The notes under the pieces were generated by a model. It did not search any database and was not told the DNA's origin. It saw only the letters and a list, made by a program, of their open reading frames with translations. A DNA stretch of 54,469 nt from the NCBI RefSeq assembly GCF_019654915.1, contig NZ_BPET01000041.1, forward strand, positions 1-54,469. Reading direction: 5' to 3'. This stretch comes from Shewanella sp. MBTL60-007 (GTDB lineage: Bacteria; Pseudomonadota; Gammaproteobacteria; Enterobacterales; Shewanellaceae). Below are positions 7,506 to 16,286 of this stretch, piece after piece; within the stretch, counting starts at the first letter, position 1; each line of letters opens with the position of its first letter. A program made the translations under genes and the position numbers.

Positions 7506-9890
7506 ATGAGTCAACCAAGCTGTTTTCACTGTAACGAACCTGTATTGACAGGTTCGCAATTCATTACCCGTATCAATGATGTTGAGCAGCTTATGTGCTG
7601 CCCTGGTTGCCAAGCGGTATCGCAAGCGATTATCGATGCGGGACTGACTAATTATTATCGTTTTCGTACCGAGCCAGGCAGCAAACAAACGGCTTTAGTG
7701 CCTGAAGAGTTGTCTAACTTCAGCGCTTATGATCTGCCCGAAGTGCAGCAGGACTTTATCCAACACAGAGACCAGCTTAATGAAGTGTCGTTAACGGTAG
7801 ACGGTATTACATGTGCGGCATGTGCTTGGTTGATTGAGCATAAAATAAGTAAACTTCAAGGTGTCGCGAGTGTTCAGGTTAACTCTACCACTCAACGAGC
7901 ACTGATCTCTTGGGATGCAACTCAGATAAAGCTCAGTGAGATTCTTAATCAAATCAGTCAAATTGGCTATCAAGCAGCGCCTTTCCAAGTCGATGAGCAA
8001 GAGATTAAGAGTAAACGAGACGGACGCAAGTTTTTACTACGACTGGGTCTAGCAGGCTTTGCCACCATGCAGGTGATGATGTTTGCCCTCGCCCTCTATT
8101 CTGGTTACTTTACCGATCTCGACACAGAGTACCGTGATTATTTCCGCTGGGTGAGTATGCTATTTGCCGCACCCGTGGTGTTTTATTCGGCTCAGCCATT
8201 CTACTTTAGTGCGGTGCGCTCACTGCTTATGGGCAGAGTCAATATGGATGTATCGGTGAGTATCGCAATTTGCGGTGCCTATATCGCCAGCTGCATTGAA
8301 ACTGTAAACGGTACCGGCGAAGTGTATTTCGAGTCGGTTTCTATGTTTACCTTCTTCCTTTTACTGGGGCGTTTTTTTGAGCAAAATGCCCGTCAAAAGG
8401 CTTCTGTTAGTTCCAGCAATCTGCATAAATTGGTTCCGTTAACCGCTCAGTTAAAGACTGACGAAGGATTTGACGAGATCCCCGCCAAGCGTTTGGCCAT
8501 TGGCGATATTATTTTGGTTAAACCAGGTGATGTTATTGCCGCCGATGGCGTTATCGTTGAAGGTGAATCTGCCGTTAACGAAGCCATGTTAACTGGCGAG
8601 CAGATGCCATTACAAAAGGCGTTACAGTCAGAGGTATTTGCCGGTACGATCAATATCGAGCAACCAATTTTGGTCGAGGTTACAGCATTAGGCCAAGACC
8701 AACTGGTTGCAGAGATCATTCGCTTACAAGAGATTGCCTCAAATAATAAGCCCAAGGTGGCACTGTATGCGGACAGATTTTCAAATTACTTCACAGCCAT
8801 CATTTTGTTAATCGCCGCATTAACCTATCTGTTTTGGTATTTCTACTCACCGGAAGACGCGTTCTGGGTCACCCTATCAGTCTTGGTCGCGACCTGCCCT
8901 TGTGCCTTAGCATTAGCGACGCCAACAGCTGTGACTTGTGGTACCGCTATCATGACGCGCCTCGGCATTATTACGAGACGTTCTGGCATTTTTGAAAAGC
9001 TGCCAAAAATCCAACATGTGGTATTTGATAAAACCGGTACCCTCACCTTAGGTTCTTTGTCTATCAGTGATGTAGAGCTGACGGCTGACTGGTCAAAAGA
9101 CAAGGTACTCGCTCATATTGCTGCACTAGAGTCTGGCTCTTTACATCCTATTGCAAAAGCCTTCGCCCCCTACTTCAGTGGTGAACTCTCGGTCAGCAAT
9201 AGGCAGAGCGTTGTCGGCAACGGCCTATCAGGCACGATAAATGGCCTAGCGTATCGAGTAGGTAGTCAGCAATTTGTGAATGGCACATCGATTGATGAAG
9301 CCTCAACAATTGTTTGGTTCAGTCAAGGTGATCGTTTGTTAGCGAAAATAACCCTCGATGATGAAGTTCGCCCAGAAACCAGTAAAGCCGTTAGTCAGTT
9401 GAGGGAGATGGGTTGCAAAATCAGTATTGCCAGTGGCGATAATTCCACGCAAGTTGCCGCCTTGGGCCAGCGCCTTGGTATTGATGATGTACATAAAGGC
9501 CTTTCACCTAAAGATAAACTCGCATTAATCGACCAATTTCAGCAACAGGGCCAAGTCGCCATGTTTGGTGATGGTATCAACGATGCGCCTGTTTTAGCCG
9601 GAGCCAATTTGTCCATAGCGATGGGAAGTGGCGCAGCCATTTCAAAAAATAGCGCCGATATTATCTTGCTCGGTGATAACCTCTCTCGTTTCGCCGATGC
9701 GGTAAAAGTTGCCAAGTCCACTGGGCGGATCATCAAGCAGAATTTATTCTGGGCGCTGGGATATAACCTGTTTATAATTCCATTGGCCGTTACGGGGCAC
9801 GTCGCTCCCTATATCGCTGCATTAGGCATGTCAGCGAGTTCACTCATTGTTGTTAGCAATAGCCTAAGACTTCTTAAGGTTCGTTTATGA
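7506..9890 (+). CDS. ccoI: Copper-transporting P1B-type ATPase, cbb3 assembly (CcoI/FixI)
   Basis: This 794-residue pump moves copper out of the cytoplasm for the CuB centre of the oxidase. Seen in order are an N-terminal Cys-rich zinc-finger-like region (CFHC at 6-9 and CCPGC at 31-35), a heavy-metal-associated domain with CAAC at 103-106, transmembrane helices, the TGE actuator motif (AMLTGEQMP), the transport motif Cys464-Pro-Cys466, the phosphorylation site DKTGT starting at Asp508 and a GDGINDAP hinge. The N-terminal Cys-rich extension marks the CcoI/FixI subgroup. The stop overlaps the ccoS start (ATGA). Confidence 0.95.
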   Translation: MSQPSCFHCNEPVLTGSQFITRINDVEQLMCCPGCQAVSQAIIDAGLTNYYRFRTEPGSKQTALVPEELSNFSAYDLPEVQQDFIQHRDQLNEVSLTVDGITCAACAWLIEHKISKLQGVASVQVNSTTQRALISWDATQIKLSEILNQISQIGYQAAPFQVDEQEIKSKRDGRKFLLRLGLAGFATMQVMMFALALYSGYFTDLDTEYRDYFRWVSMLFAAPVVFYSAQPFYFSAVRSLLMGRVNMDVSVSIAICGAYIASCIETVNGTGEVYFESVSMFTFFLLLGRFFEQNARQKASVSSSNLHKLVPLTAQLKTDEGFDEIPAKRLAIGDIILVKPGDVIAADGVIVEGESAVNEAMLTGEQMPLQKALQSEVFAGTINIEQPILVEVTALGQDQLVAEIIRLQEIASNNKPKVALYADRFSNYFTAIILLIAALTYLFWYFYSPEDAFWVTLSVLVATCPCALALATPTAVTCGTAIMTRLGIITRRSGIFEKLPKIQHVVFDKTGTLTLGSLSISDVELTADWSKDKVLAHIAALESGSLHPIAKAFAPYFSGELSVSNRQSVVGNGLSGTINGLAYRVGSQQFVNGTSIDEASTIVWFSQGDRLLAKITLDDEVRPETSKAVSQLREMGCKISIASGDNSTQVAALGQRLGIDDVHKGLSPKDKLALIDQFQQQGQVAMFGDGINDAPVLAGANLSIAMGSGAAISKNSADIILLGDNLSRFADAVKVAKSTGRIIKQNLFWALGYNLFIIPLAVTGHVAPYIAALGMSASSLIVVSNSLRLLKVRL

Positions 9891-10099
9891 GTATCATTTA
9901 TGTCTTAATTCCAATCGCCATGTTGTTTGTGGCTGTTGCGGTAGCCGTGTTTTTTTGGGCGGTAAAGTCTGATCAATTTGATGATTTAGAAAAACAGAGT
10001 GTATCGATTCTTTTTGAAGACGATGACCAGAAAAATAAAACAACACAAAGCACTGATAAACAGGACGGCGAAACGCCGGTGAGCTTAAATCGTGAATGA
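9887..10099 (+). CDS. ccoS: Cytochrome oxidase maturation protein CcoS
   Basis: This 70-residue protein has one N-terminal membrane helix and the typical CcoS pattern (IYVLIPIAMLFV, then FFWAVKSDQFDDLE and an acidic EDD stretch). CcoS is needed for heme/copper insertion into cbb3 oxidase. It overlaps ccoI by four bases and the next gene by eight, showing tight coupling of the maturation operon. Confidence 0.93.
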   Translation: MSIIYVLIPIAMLFVAVAVAVFFWAVKSDQFDDLEKQSVSILFEDDDQKNKTTQSTDKQDGETPVSLNRE

Positions 10100-10784
10100 T
10101 TACAGCTTGATTGGAGCGTTATTGGTCGGCTTAATGGGAGCCGGGCACTGTATTGGTATGTGCGGCGGCCTCGTTGGTGCCCTATCGGCTAATTTACCCA
10201 AACAGACGTCGGGCAATGTGCTGATGTCCCAGCTCGGTTACCTACTGAGCTACAACAGTGGCCGTATTATCAGTTACACCATAGCAGGAGCCCTCATCGG
10301 CGGCAGTACCAGTGCCCTTGGATTATTGTTCGATGCTGATACATACCTTCTTGTATTGCGTATTTTTGCCGGCATTATGATGATCATTACTGGCCTTTAT
10401 ATCGCACAACTCTGGGCTGGAGTGGTACAAATTGAACGTGTGGGAAAATGGTTATGGCAATACATAGCACCTGTCGCCAATAAATTTATTCCTATTAAGA
10501 ACCGCCCCCATGCCTTTATTGCCGGAGCGCTTTGGGGCTGGCTCCCCTGTGGTTTGGTTTATAGCATGCTTACTTGGAGCGTTGCTGCTGGTAACGCCGT
10601 CGATGGTGGCTTAATCATGTTTTGTTTCGGCTTGGGTACGCTGCCAGCTCTGTTGAGTGCGGGGATAGCAGCAAGCACTTTTAGTCGCTGGGTGCAAAAA
10701 AAGGCGGTACGAATAATAAGCGGTATTGCCCTAGTAGTATTCGGAATACAGACCTTGTATGTGGCGATTAACCAGCTTAGCTAG
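10092..10784 (+). CDS. SafE/TauE-family (DsbD-like) membrane protein, cytochrome oxidase biogenesis
   Basis: The start is a GTG at 10092 preceded by GGTGAGC; it overlaps ccoS by eight bases. The 230-residue protein has about six membrane helices. The conserved GHCIGMCGGLVGAL near the N-terminus and GALWGWLPCGLVYSMLTW later each carry cysteine in a helix, the pattern of the UreH/DsbD-like 'sulfite exporter' family that accompanies ccoS in many proteobacteria. A role in copper or thiol transport for oxidase assembly is inferred from position, and the substrate is not known from the sequence. Confidence 0.85.
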   Translation: MNDYSLIGALLVGLMGAGHCIGMCGGLVGALSANLPKQTSGNVLMSQLGYLLSYNSGRIISYTIAGALIGGSTSALGLLFDADTYLLVLRIFAGIMMIITGLYIAQLWAGVVQIERVGKWLWQYIAPVANKFIPIKNRPHAFIAGALWGWLPCGLVYSMLTWSVAAGNAVDGGLIMFCFGLGTLPALLSAGIAASTFSRWVQKKAVRIISGIALVVFGIQTLYVAINQLS

Positions 10785-10841
10785 CTCCAAATATCAAATT
10801 AGTTTAACATAGTAAGTGAACAGTCAAAATTGAGAGAGACA

Positions 10842-11594
10842 ATGTCAGCTGATAACAATAAGAACCGCCGTCAAATGGCGTCAGGATGTGCGATTCATTG
10901 TCATGATTGCAGCATGGGTACGCTTTGTATTCCGTTCACGCTTAACTCTAACGAGTTAGACCAGCTTGATGAAATCATCGAACGTAAAAAGCCGATCCAA
11001 AAAGGTGAACCGATTTTCAAATCTGGTGATCCGCTAAAATCATTATTCGCAATTCGCTCAGGGACAATTAAGAGCTACACCATCACCGAACAAGGTGATG
11101 AGCAGATCACTGGCTTTCATTTAGCAGGTGATGTGATAGGTTTTGATGGTATTCACTCACAATTTCACCAAAGTTTTGCTCAGGCATTAGAAACCTCTAT
11201 GGTATGTGAAATCCCCTTCACTACTCTGGACGAACTTACAGGAAAAATGCCTAAACTAAGACAGCAGATCATGCGCTTAATGAGTAATGAAATTCAAAGC
11301 GATCAAGAGATGATTTTGCTCCTCAGCAAAAAGAATGCAGAAGAGAGACTGGCTGCATTTATCAGTAACCTAGCTAAGCGCTTCGGTAGCCGTGGATTTT
11401 CACCAAGAGAATTTAGATTAACCATGACCCGTGGTGATATCGGTAATTACCTTGGTTTAACGGTAGAGACGATCAGCCGTTTGCTAGGCCGTTTCCAAAA
11501 GTCGGAACTGATTGAAGTTAAAGGAAAGTACATTACCATATTGGATATAGATGCATTAAGCGAGCTATCTGGCAACAGTAACATTGCGCGATAG
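10842..11594 (+). CDS. etrA: Oxygen-sensing Fnr-type transcriptional regulator EtrA
   Basis: This 250-residue Crp/Fnr-family regulator carries N-terminal cysteines at 16, 20, 23 and 29 and an internal Cys122, the same spacing as the four [4Fe-4S] ligands of E. coli Fnr (20, 23, 29, 122). A cyclic-nucleotide-fold domain is followed by a dimer helix (EIQSDQEMILLLSKKNAEERLAAF) and a helix-turn-helix with the E-x-x-S-R recognition pattern (TVETISRLLGRF). ATG 10842, after GAGAGAGAC, is preferred over the TTG at 10830. Loss of the cluster in oxygen would inactivate it. The TTGAT-N4-ATCAA boxes before ccoN are its expected targets. Confidence 0.96.
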   Translation: MSADNNKNRRQMASGCAIHCHDCSMGTLCIPFTLNSNELDQLDEIIERKKPIQKGEPIFKSGDPLKSLFAIRSGTIKSYTITEQGDEQITGFHLAGDVIGFDGIHSQFHQSFAQALETSMVCEIPFTTLDELTGKMPKLRQQIMRLMSNEIQSDQEMILLLSKKNAEERLAAFISNLAKRFGSRGFSPREFRLTMTRGDIGNYLGLTVETISRLLGRFQKSELIEVKGKYITILDIDALSELSGNSNIAR

Positions 11595-11686
11595 GAAGTA
11601 TTCGGCAATCCGCTTGATCTAAAACAATATAAATTCATCGCAATCATGCAAGATGAAACTAGACGATATTAGATGAGGAAACAGTA

Positions 11687-12619
11687 ATGATGGACTATCA
11701 GAAACTCCTTGTGGTTATCGACCCAACGACAGACAAGCAGGCGGCTCTTGCGAGAGCCGTTGAACTCGCTTCTGACAACCAAGCCGAAATTACGGTATTT
11801 TTATCCATTTTTGATTTCTCTTATGAAATGACCTCTATTCTGTCTGGTCACGAAAGAGAAGCAATGCGAGAAGGCGTTGTTAATCAACGTAAAGCCTGGA
11901 TAGAAGATATCATTGAACCCTACTGCAAAGATGGCATAAAGATCACTACCGAAGTCATCTGGCATAACCGCCCTTTCGAAAGCATCATTAAACAGGCCAT
12001 TGAAGGTAATTACGATCTCATCGTTAAGGGGACCCACGAGCATGACAAGCTTAAATCGGTGATCTTTACCCCAACCGATTGGCACTTGCTGCGTAAGGCG
12101 CCAGTCCCAGTACTTCTGGTTAAAGCGGATGAGTGGCCAGTCGCAGGTAAAATTGTTTGTGCAGTCAATGTCAGTGCAGACGATGATGCGAACGCAACGC
12201 TTAATGGCAAAATTATTTCCCATGCTAACAAGCTAGCGAGTCAATTTAACGCTCAGGTTCATCTCGTCAACGGTTACCCGGGCACGCCTGTTAATTTAGC
12301 AATCGAGCTTCCAGATTTTGATGCTCACACCTATAGCGAAACGATTAGGCTGCAACACGAAGAGCGGATCTGCTATCTTGCTAATGCATACGGGATCTCT
12401 CCAGATTTCTGCCATGTAAAAGAAGGCCTGCCAGAAGATGTTATCCCTGATCTTGCATCTGAGCTAGATGCAGAGTTAGTGGTACTTGGAACCGTTGGCC
12501 GAACAGGCCTTTCGGCGGCTTTGATCGGTAATACTGCTGAACATGTCATCGACAGCATCAACTGTGACCTATTAGCAATTAAGCCCGATGGCTATAAATC
12601 GCCTTTAGAAGAGCTATAA
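11687..12619 (+). CDS. uspE: Universal stress protein UspE
   Basis: This 310-residue protein is made of two tandem Usp domains, the first beginning with LLVVIDPTTDKQAALARA. The second ends with a G-x2-G-x9-G(S/T)-type nucleotide segment (LGTVGRTGLSAALIGNTAEHVID). Length and the etrA-uspE linkage fit UspE of gammaproteobacteria (E. coli: fnr-uspE). The start is ATG 11687 after GAGGAAA; a second ATG follows directly. Its cellular role is stress resistance and motility-related behaviour, and the biochemical activity is undefined. Transcription ends at a hairpin at 12662 that runs into ttcA. Confidence 0.93.
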   Translation: MMDYQKLLVVIDPTTDKQAALARAVELASDNQAEITVFLSIFDFSYEMTSILSGHEREAMREGVVNQRKAWIEDIIEPYCKDGIKITTEVIWHNRPFESIIKQAIEGNYDLIVKGTHEHDKLKSVIFTPTDWHLLRKAPVPVLLVKADEWPVAGKIVCAVNVSADDDANATLNGKIISHANKLASQFNAQVHLVNGYPGTPVNLAIELPDFDAHTYSETIRLQHEERICYLANAYGISPDFCHVKEGLPEDVIPDLASELDAELVVLGTVGRTGLSAALIGNTAEHVIDSINCDLLAIKPDGYKSPLEEL

Positions 12620-12661
12620 GCACTATCTAAGCTTTACCCCAAGGCATTTAGCTGGAATAAT

Positions 12662-12699
12662 ACGCGCCCTGAACATTTGTGTACTAGGCGCGTTTTTTT
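12662..12699 (+). terminator. Intrinsic terminator after uspE, abutting ttcA
   Basis: ACGCGCC (12662-12668) pairs with GGCGCGT (12687-12693) around an 18-base loop, followed by seven T that end one base before the ttcA start codon. Confidence 0.75.
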
Positions 12700-13635
12700 A
12701 TGTCCGAAGAATTAACCCCAAAACAAGTTACCCGCATGGCAAAGCTACAGAAGCGACTACGCGCTGAAGTTGGCCGCGCTATTGGTGACTACAACATGAT
12801 TGAAGATGGTGACCGCGTTATGTGTTGCCTATCCGGTGGTAAAGATAGCTATGCCATGCTTGATATCTTGTTGAACCTTCAGCAACGCGCACCTATTAAA
12901 TTTGAAATCGTTGCCGTAAATCTGGATCAAAAGCAGCCAGGTTTCCCAGAAGATATTTTACCCGCCTATCTAGATACATTGGGCGTGGCGTACCATATCC
13001 TCGAAAAAGATACTTACTCTATCGTTAAAGAGAAGATCCCTGAAGGCAAGACCACCTGTTCGCTTTGTTCTCGCCTGCGCCGAGGAACCCTATACGGCTT
13101 CGCACAGAAGATCGGCGCGACCAAAATCGCACTAGGTCACCATAGAGACGACATCATCGAAACCATGTTCCTGAATATGTTCTTTGCAGGTAAGATGAAA
13201 GCCATGCCGCCGAAGTTGTTGTCTGACGATGGGGCAAACATGGTCATCCGTCCGCTGGCCTATTGTCGCGAAAAAGATATTGCCGAATACGCAAAGCTTA
13301 AAGATTTCCCAATCATTCCTTGTAATCTTTGTGGTTCACAAGAAAACTTAAAGCGTGCTGCAGTCAAAGACATGTTAGTACAGTGGGACAAGCAGCATCC
13401 TGGTCGTATCGAAACTATCTTTACCGCTATGCAAAATACCGCACCATCGCAAGGTGTGGATAGAGAGCAGTTTGACTTCTTATCGCTTAAACGCGATCCC
13501 GATGCACCGATGAGAGGCGATGTGGCTGAGTCTGACCTTCCTGCATTTGATTTTGTAGATGTAGCGAATAATGGCCATATCAATCTGGATAAGGCTGCTC
13601 GAATCGACGTCGTCAGCACTTATACGCCTGAGTAA
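12700..13635 (+). CDS. ttcA: tRNA 2-thiocytidine biosynthesis protein TtcA
   Basis: TtcA makes 2-thiocytidine at position 32 of certain tRNAs. The 311-residue protein has the ATP pyrophosphatase P-loop (CLSGGKDSYAMLD) near residue 46 and two Fe-S cysteine pairs (TCSLCSRLRRG and PCNLCGSQ). The start aligns with E. coli TtcA (LQKRLRAEVGRAIGDYNMIEDGDR). The ATG directly follows the T-run of a terminator hairpin and has no normal ribosome site, so how it is translated is unclear. An ATG at codon 13 is not better placed. Confidence 0.96.
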   Translation: MSEELTPKQVTRMAKLQKRLRAEVGRAIGDYNMIEDGDRVMCCLSGGKDSYAMLDILLNLQQRAPIKFEIVAVNLDQKQPGFPEDILPAYLDTLGVAYHILEKDTYSIVKEKIPEGKTTCSLCSRLRRGTLYGFAQKIGATKIALGHHRDDIIETMFLNMFFAGKMKAMPPKLLSDDGANMVIRPLAYCREKDIAEYAKLKDFPIIPCNLCGSQENLKRAAVKDMLVQWDKQHPGRIETIFTAMQNTAPSQGVDREQFDFLSLKRDPDAPMRGDVAESDLPAFDFVDVANNGHINLDKAARIDVVSTYTPE

Positions 13636-13672
13636 TTTGGCAAACTATCTTTAGTGTAAAATTTCTAGACCT

Positions 13673-13701
13673 AAAAAAGCCCTGATTAACAGGGCTTTTT
13701 T
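13673..13701. terminator. Bidirectional terminator between ttcA and the DUF2987-like gene
   Basis: AAAAAAGCCCTG pairs with CAGGGCTTTTTT around a five-base loop. The symmetric A/T tails allow it to serve both convergent genes. Confidence 0.9.
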
Positions 13702-13723
13702 GTGGCAATAACTAAGCTTAACG

Positions 13724-14347
13724 CTATTTTACCGTCCAAGGACTGATGACGTTAGGCTGAATGCTTGAGGTCAGAGTCTCGAGCTTATCTATCTGTTCAC
13801 TACCCAACCTGTACGTACCCGATACAGGGATCACCTCACCATCAATAGTAAGAGTCGCATCTTGATTAAACTCGAGGTTTAATCCGGCAATATCTTCTGC
13901 AAAATAACGCATTGGGAAACCTTGCATACGGCTGAGCAATGCATTCATCTCTTGCTCTACCTGCTTGAGTTCGGCTTTGTCATAGTGTTTCTTGGTATTT
14001 TTTGCCCTAACCTGCATTGCAATGGCACAGGTTTGCGCACTGCCTTCTACATTTAAGTTAATTAAGGCTCGATCAGACTTTAACTGGCTATCAAAGGGTA
14101 AAAATAAGCGTTGGTCTTTTGTTATGGTTAACGGAAACGTATCGTTTTCGGTCGTAATCGTGCCATCTTTGACCTTGCAGCCATTAGCCTTAGAGACAGA
14201 GAATGCCAGCTCTACTAATTGGTAGTTACCTTTATTTACCTGCTTGAGGCGTTGATAAAAGCTTTGATACTCCAGTGAGATAGGCTGAGCCTGACCCACA
14301 GCGGAAACTCCTAATAAGATACAGCTAAGCAGCAGTTGTTTTTTCAT
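13724..14347 (-). CDS. Secreted protein of unknown function, DUF2987-like
   Basis: This 207-residue protein has a clear Sec signal peptide (MKKQLLLSCILLGVSAVGQA, cleavage after AQA). The mature part has a conserved-looking SLEYQSFYQRLKQ start, two cysteines likely to form a disulfide and a C-terminal GTYRLGSEQIDKLETL. I assign it tentatively to the DUF2987 family of marine gammaproteobacteria; the function is unknown. Its first 23 bases overlap the end of the bax-like gene on the same strand, so the two are probably co-transcribed and the products may both act in the periplasm. Confidence 0.75.
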   Translation of the reverse strand: MKKQLLLSCILLGVSAVGQAQPISLEYQSFYQRLKQVNKGNYQLVELAFSVSKANGCKVKDGTITTENDTFPLTITKDQRLFLPFDSQLKSDRALINLNVEGSAQTCAIAMQVRAKNTKKHYDKAELKQVEQEMNALLSRMQGFPMRYFAEDIAGLNLEFNQDATLTIDGEVIPVSGTYRLGSEQIDKLETLTSSIQPNVISPWTVK

Positions 14348-15152
14348 TATTATCCACTAAAAATCGTTGGTTTTGGCGTAACATTTCAAGTAGCTCATCG
14401 ATATAAGCTTCCTGACGTTCTGAATAGTTGATCAAGCCATAAACAAGGTCTTGTGCTTGAGGGACTTTATTCTGCGCGCGCAGATCGGCTCGAATCGATC
14501 TCAATAATGTGTAAGCAGCGTTGGAATTAAGGTTACGCATATACGAGGCTACCGAATCCTCGACGGTTTTAAATAGTGCGACCTCGTGAGATAAGCCTTC
14601 GGTTCTTGACTGAGGCACTAGACCACAACCTTTTCTAAAACACCACTGGCCGAAAAAGTTAAGCCCCTCTTTTGCAAATCGAGAGCTGCCCCATCCAGTT
14701 TCGTTCGCGGCTTGAATTAACACCATCTGCTCTGGAATAATATCGACTCGAATCAATAGGGTATCAAGATTACTAAGGGTTAGACTTCGTAATGTGTACT
14801 GATACTTTTCAGATATTTGCTGTAATCTAAACTCGTCGGCTTCTGTAAGCTCTTTGCCATTAATGATCTGCTTCTTAGTCTCAATAAGAAAGTCTCTCTC
14901 ACCCTGAATAATTGCATTCTGGTGCTTAATAGACGGTCTTAAAAAATTGAAAAATGCACGCTTCTTTTCGCTAACATCCTTAATTGCTGCGAAATCAGGC
15001 ACGACATTGGCGATCTCTTCGTTGACGACGGCTTTTCCCAGTGTCTGGGTTTGCTGCTCACTGCTGGGAATAAATACCAATCTCACGACCAACAATAGCC
15101 CAAGCACCGTACCTAAGGCGATGGTAAACAGCCCTACTTTACCTGTTTTCAC
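14325..15152 (-). CDS. Bax-like N-acetylglucosaminidase-domain protein
   Basis: The start is a GTG at 15150-15152 with AAAGGA upstream. The 275-residue length matches E. coli Bax. An N-terminal membrane anchor (VGLFTIALGTVLGLLLVVRLVF) is followed by a glucosaminidase-type domain: MVLIQAANETGWGSSRFA, with the likely catalytic Glu in NETGWGSSRF, then GLNFFGQWCF and VPQSRTEG. The family cleaves peptidoglycan glycans or related substrates. The anchored form suggests action at the outer face of the inner membrane. It overlaps the DUF2987-like gene downstream. Confidence 0.88.
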   Translation of the reverse strand: MKTGKVGLFTIALGTVLGLLLVVRLVFIPSSEQQTQTLGKAVVNEEIANVVPDFAAIKDVSEKKRAFFNFLRPSIKHQNAIIQGERDFLIETKKQIINGKELTEADEFRLQQISEKYQYTLRSLTLSNLDTLLIRVDIIPEQMVLIQAANETGWGSSRFAKEGLNFFGQWCFRKGCGLVPQSRTEGLSHEVALFKTVEDSVASYMRNLNSNAAYTLLRSIRADLRAQNKVPQAQDLVYGLINYSERQEAYIDELLEMLRQNQRFLVDNNEKTTAA

Positions 15153-15303
15153 TCATTATCCTTTATTGATCTCTTGTTTAACTCGTTTTTGGGTATTATA
15201 AGCTAGCTTTAACTGAGAATACATCGCGAAAATTTTTGTTTATCTAGGTATAATGTCGGCTTCTTTATATATCAGTGTCGGGTATTCAGGAAGGAGACCC
15301 TAA

Positions 15304-16215
15304 ATGAAACATAATAGCCTTAATCAATATAACCATGTGGTAGCCATTGGTGGCGGGCATGGACTAGGACGAGTGCTTTCCGCGCTTTCTTTTTTAGGCC
15401 CTAAGCTGACAGGGATTGTCGCAACAACCGATAACGGTGGCTCAACGGGCCGTTTAAGAGCTGAGAAAGAGTGTATCGCTTGGGGAGACTTGCGAAACTG
15501 CTTAACTCAGTTAGCAAAACGTCCTTCAGTTGGCTCATTAATGTTTGAATATCGTTTCGGTGGTGACAGTGAACTGACAGGGCATAATCTCGGTAACTTA
15601 ATGCTGATGGCTCTGGATGAACTCTGCGTACGCCCCCTTGACGCAATTAACTTGGTTCGAAACTTTCTCAATATCGACACTCGCTTGATCCCTATGTCTG
15701 AGGAACCAACACACTTGGTCGCGCTACAAGCAAGTGGCGAGAGTGTTTTCGGCGAAACTAATGTCGATAAAATGCAAGATACACCAATCGCCCTATCACT
15801 CGACCCGCAAGTACAGGCGACTTGTGAAGCATGTGAAGCTATCCGCGATGCAGAGATAATCATTTTGGGCCCAGGTAGCTTCTTAACCAGTATTATGCCG
15901 CCGTTATTGCTACCTAAGATTGCCAAAGCTCTTGCTCAATCTAAAGCCGAGGTGATCCTTATCGATAATCTTACAAAAGAGCCCTCACCCATTGCGGATT
16001 GCAGTGTGAGTAATAAGATCGATTGGTGCCATCAGGTGTTAGGATTAAAAATTATCGACAAAATACTCTGCCATGGTGAAACCAGTTATGAATCGGCTAA
16101 TATCAGTTATTATCCGCTTCGTAGCTCACACCACATTGGGTTACATGATAAACAAGCACTTGCCGATGCGCTCTCCATTATGGTGAGCCAAAGGACATAT
16201 TTAAAGCAGGCTTAG
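15304..16215 (+). CDS. YvcK/CofD-like (UPF0052) nucleotide-binding protein
   Basis: This 303-residue protein starts at an ATG after a perfect AAGGAG. Conserved blocks are VVAIGGGHGLGRVLSAL (dinucleotide-type loop), VATTDNGGSTGRLR, GHNLGNLML and ILGPGSFLTSI, typical of the gluconeogenesis factor/YvcK family, to which E. coli YbhK (302 residues) belongs. In Bacillus YvcK binds UDP-sugars and affects cell shape and carbon balance; the role here is inferred by family only. Confidence 0.92.
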   Translation: MKHNSLNQYNHVVAIGGGHGLGRVLSALSFLGPKLTGIVATTDNGGSTGRLRAEKECIAWGDLRNCLTQLAKRPSVGSLMFEYRFGGDSELTGHNLGNLMLMALDELCVRPLDAINLVRNFLNIDTRLIPMSEEPTHLVALQASGESVFGETNVDKMQDTPIALSLDPQVQATCEACEAIRDAEIIILGPGSFLTSIMPPLLLPKIAKALAQSKAEVILIDNLTKEPSPIADCSVSNKIDWCHQVLGLKIIDKILCHGETSYESANISYYPLRSSHHIGLHDKQALADALSIMVSQRTYLKQA

Positions 16216-16232
16216 CCAAATGGCATCCCAAA

Positions 16233-16258
16233 AAAAAGGACCTTTACAGGTCCTTTTT
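16233..16258. terminator. Bidirectional terminator
   Basis: AAAAAGGACC pairs with GGTCCTTTTT around a six-base loop between two convergent genes. Confidence 0.9.
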
Positions 16259-16286
16259 ATTACAAGCAAATCGTTATTAAGTTTGC

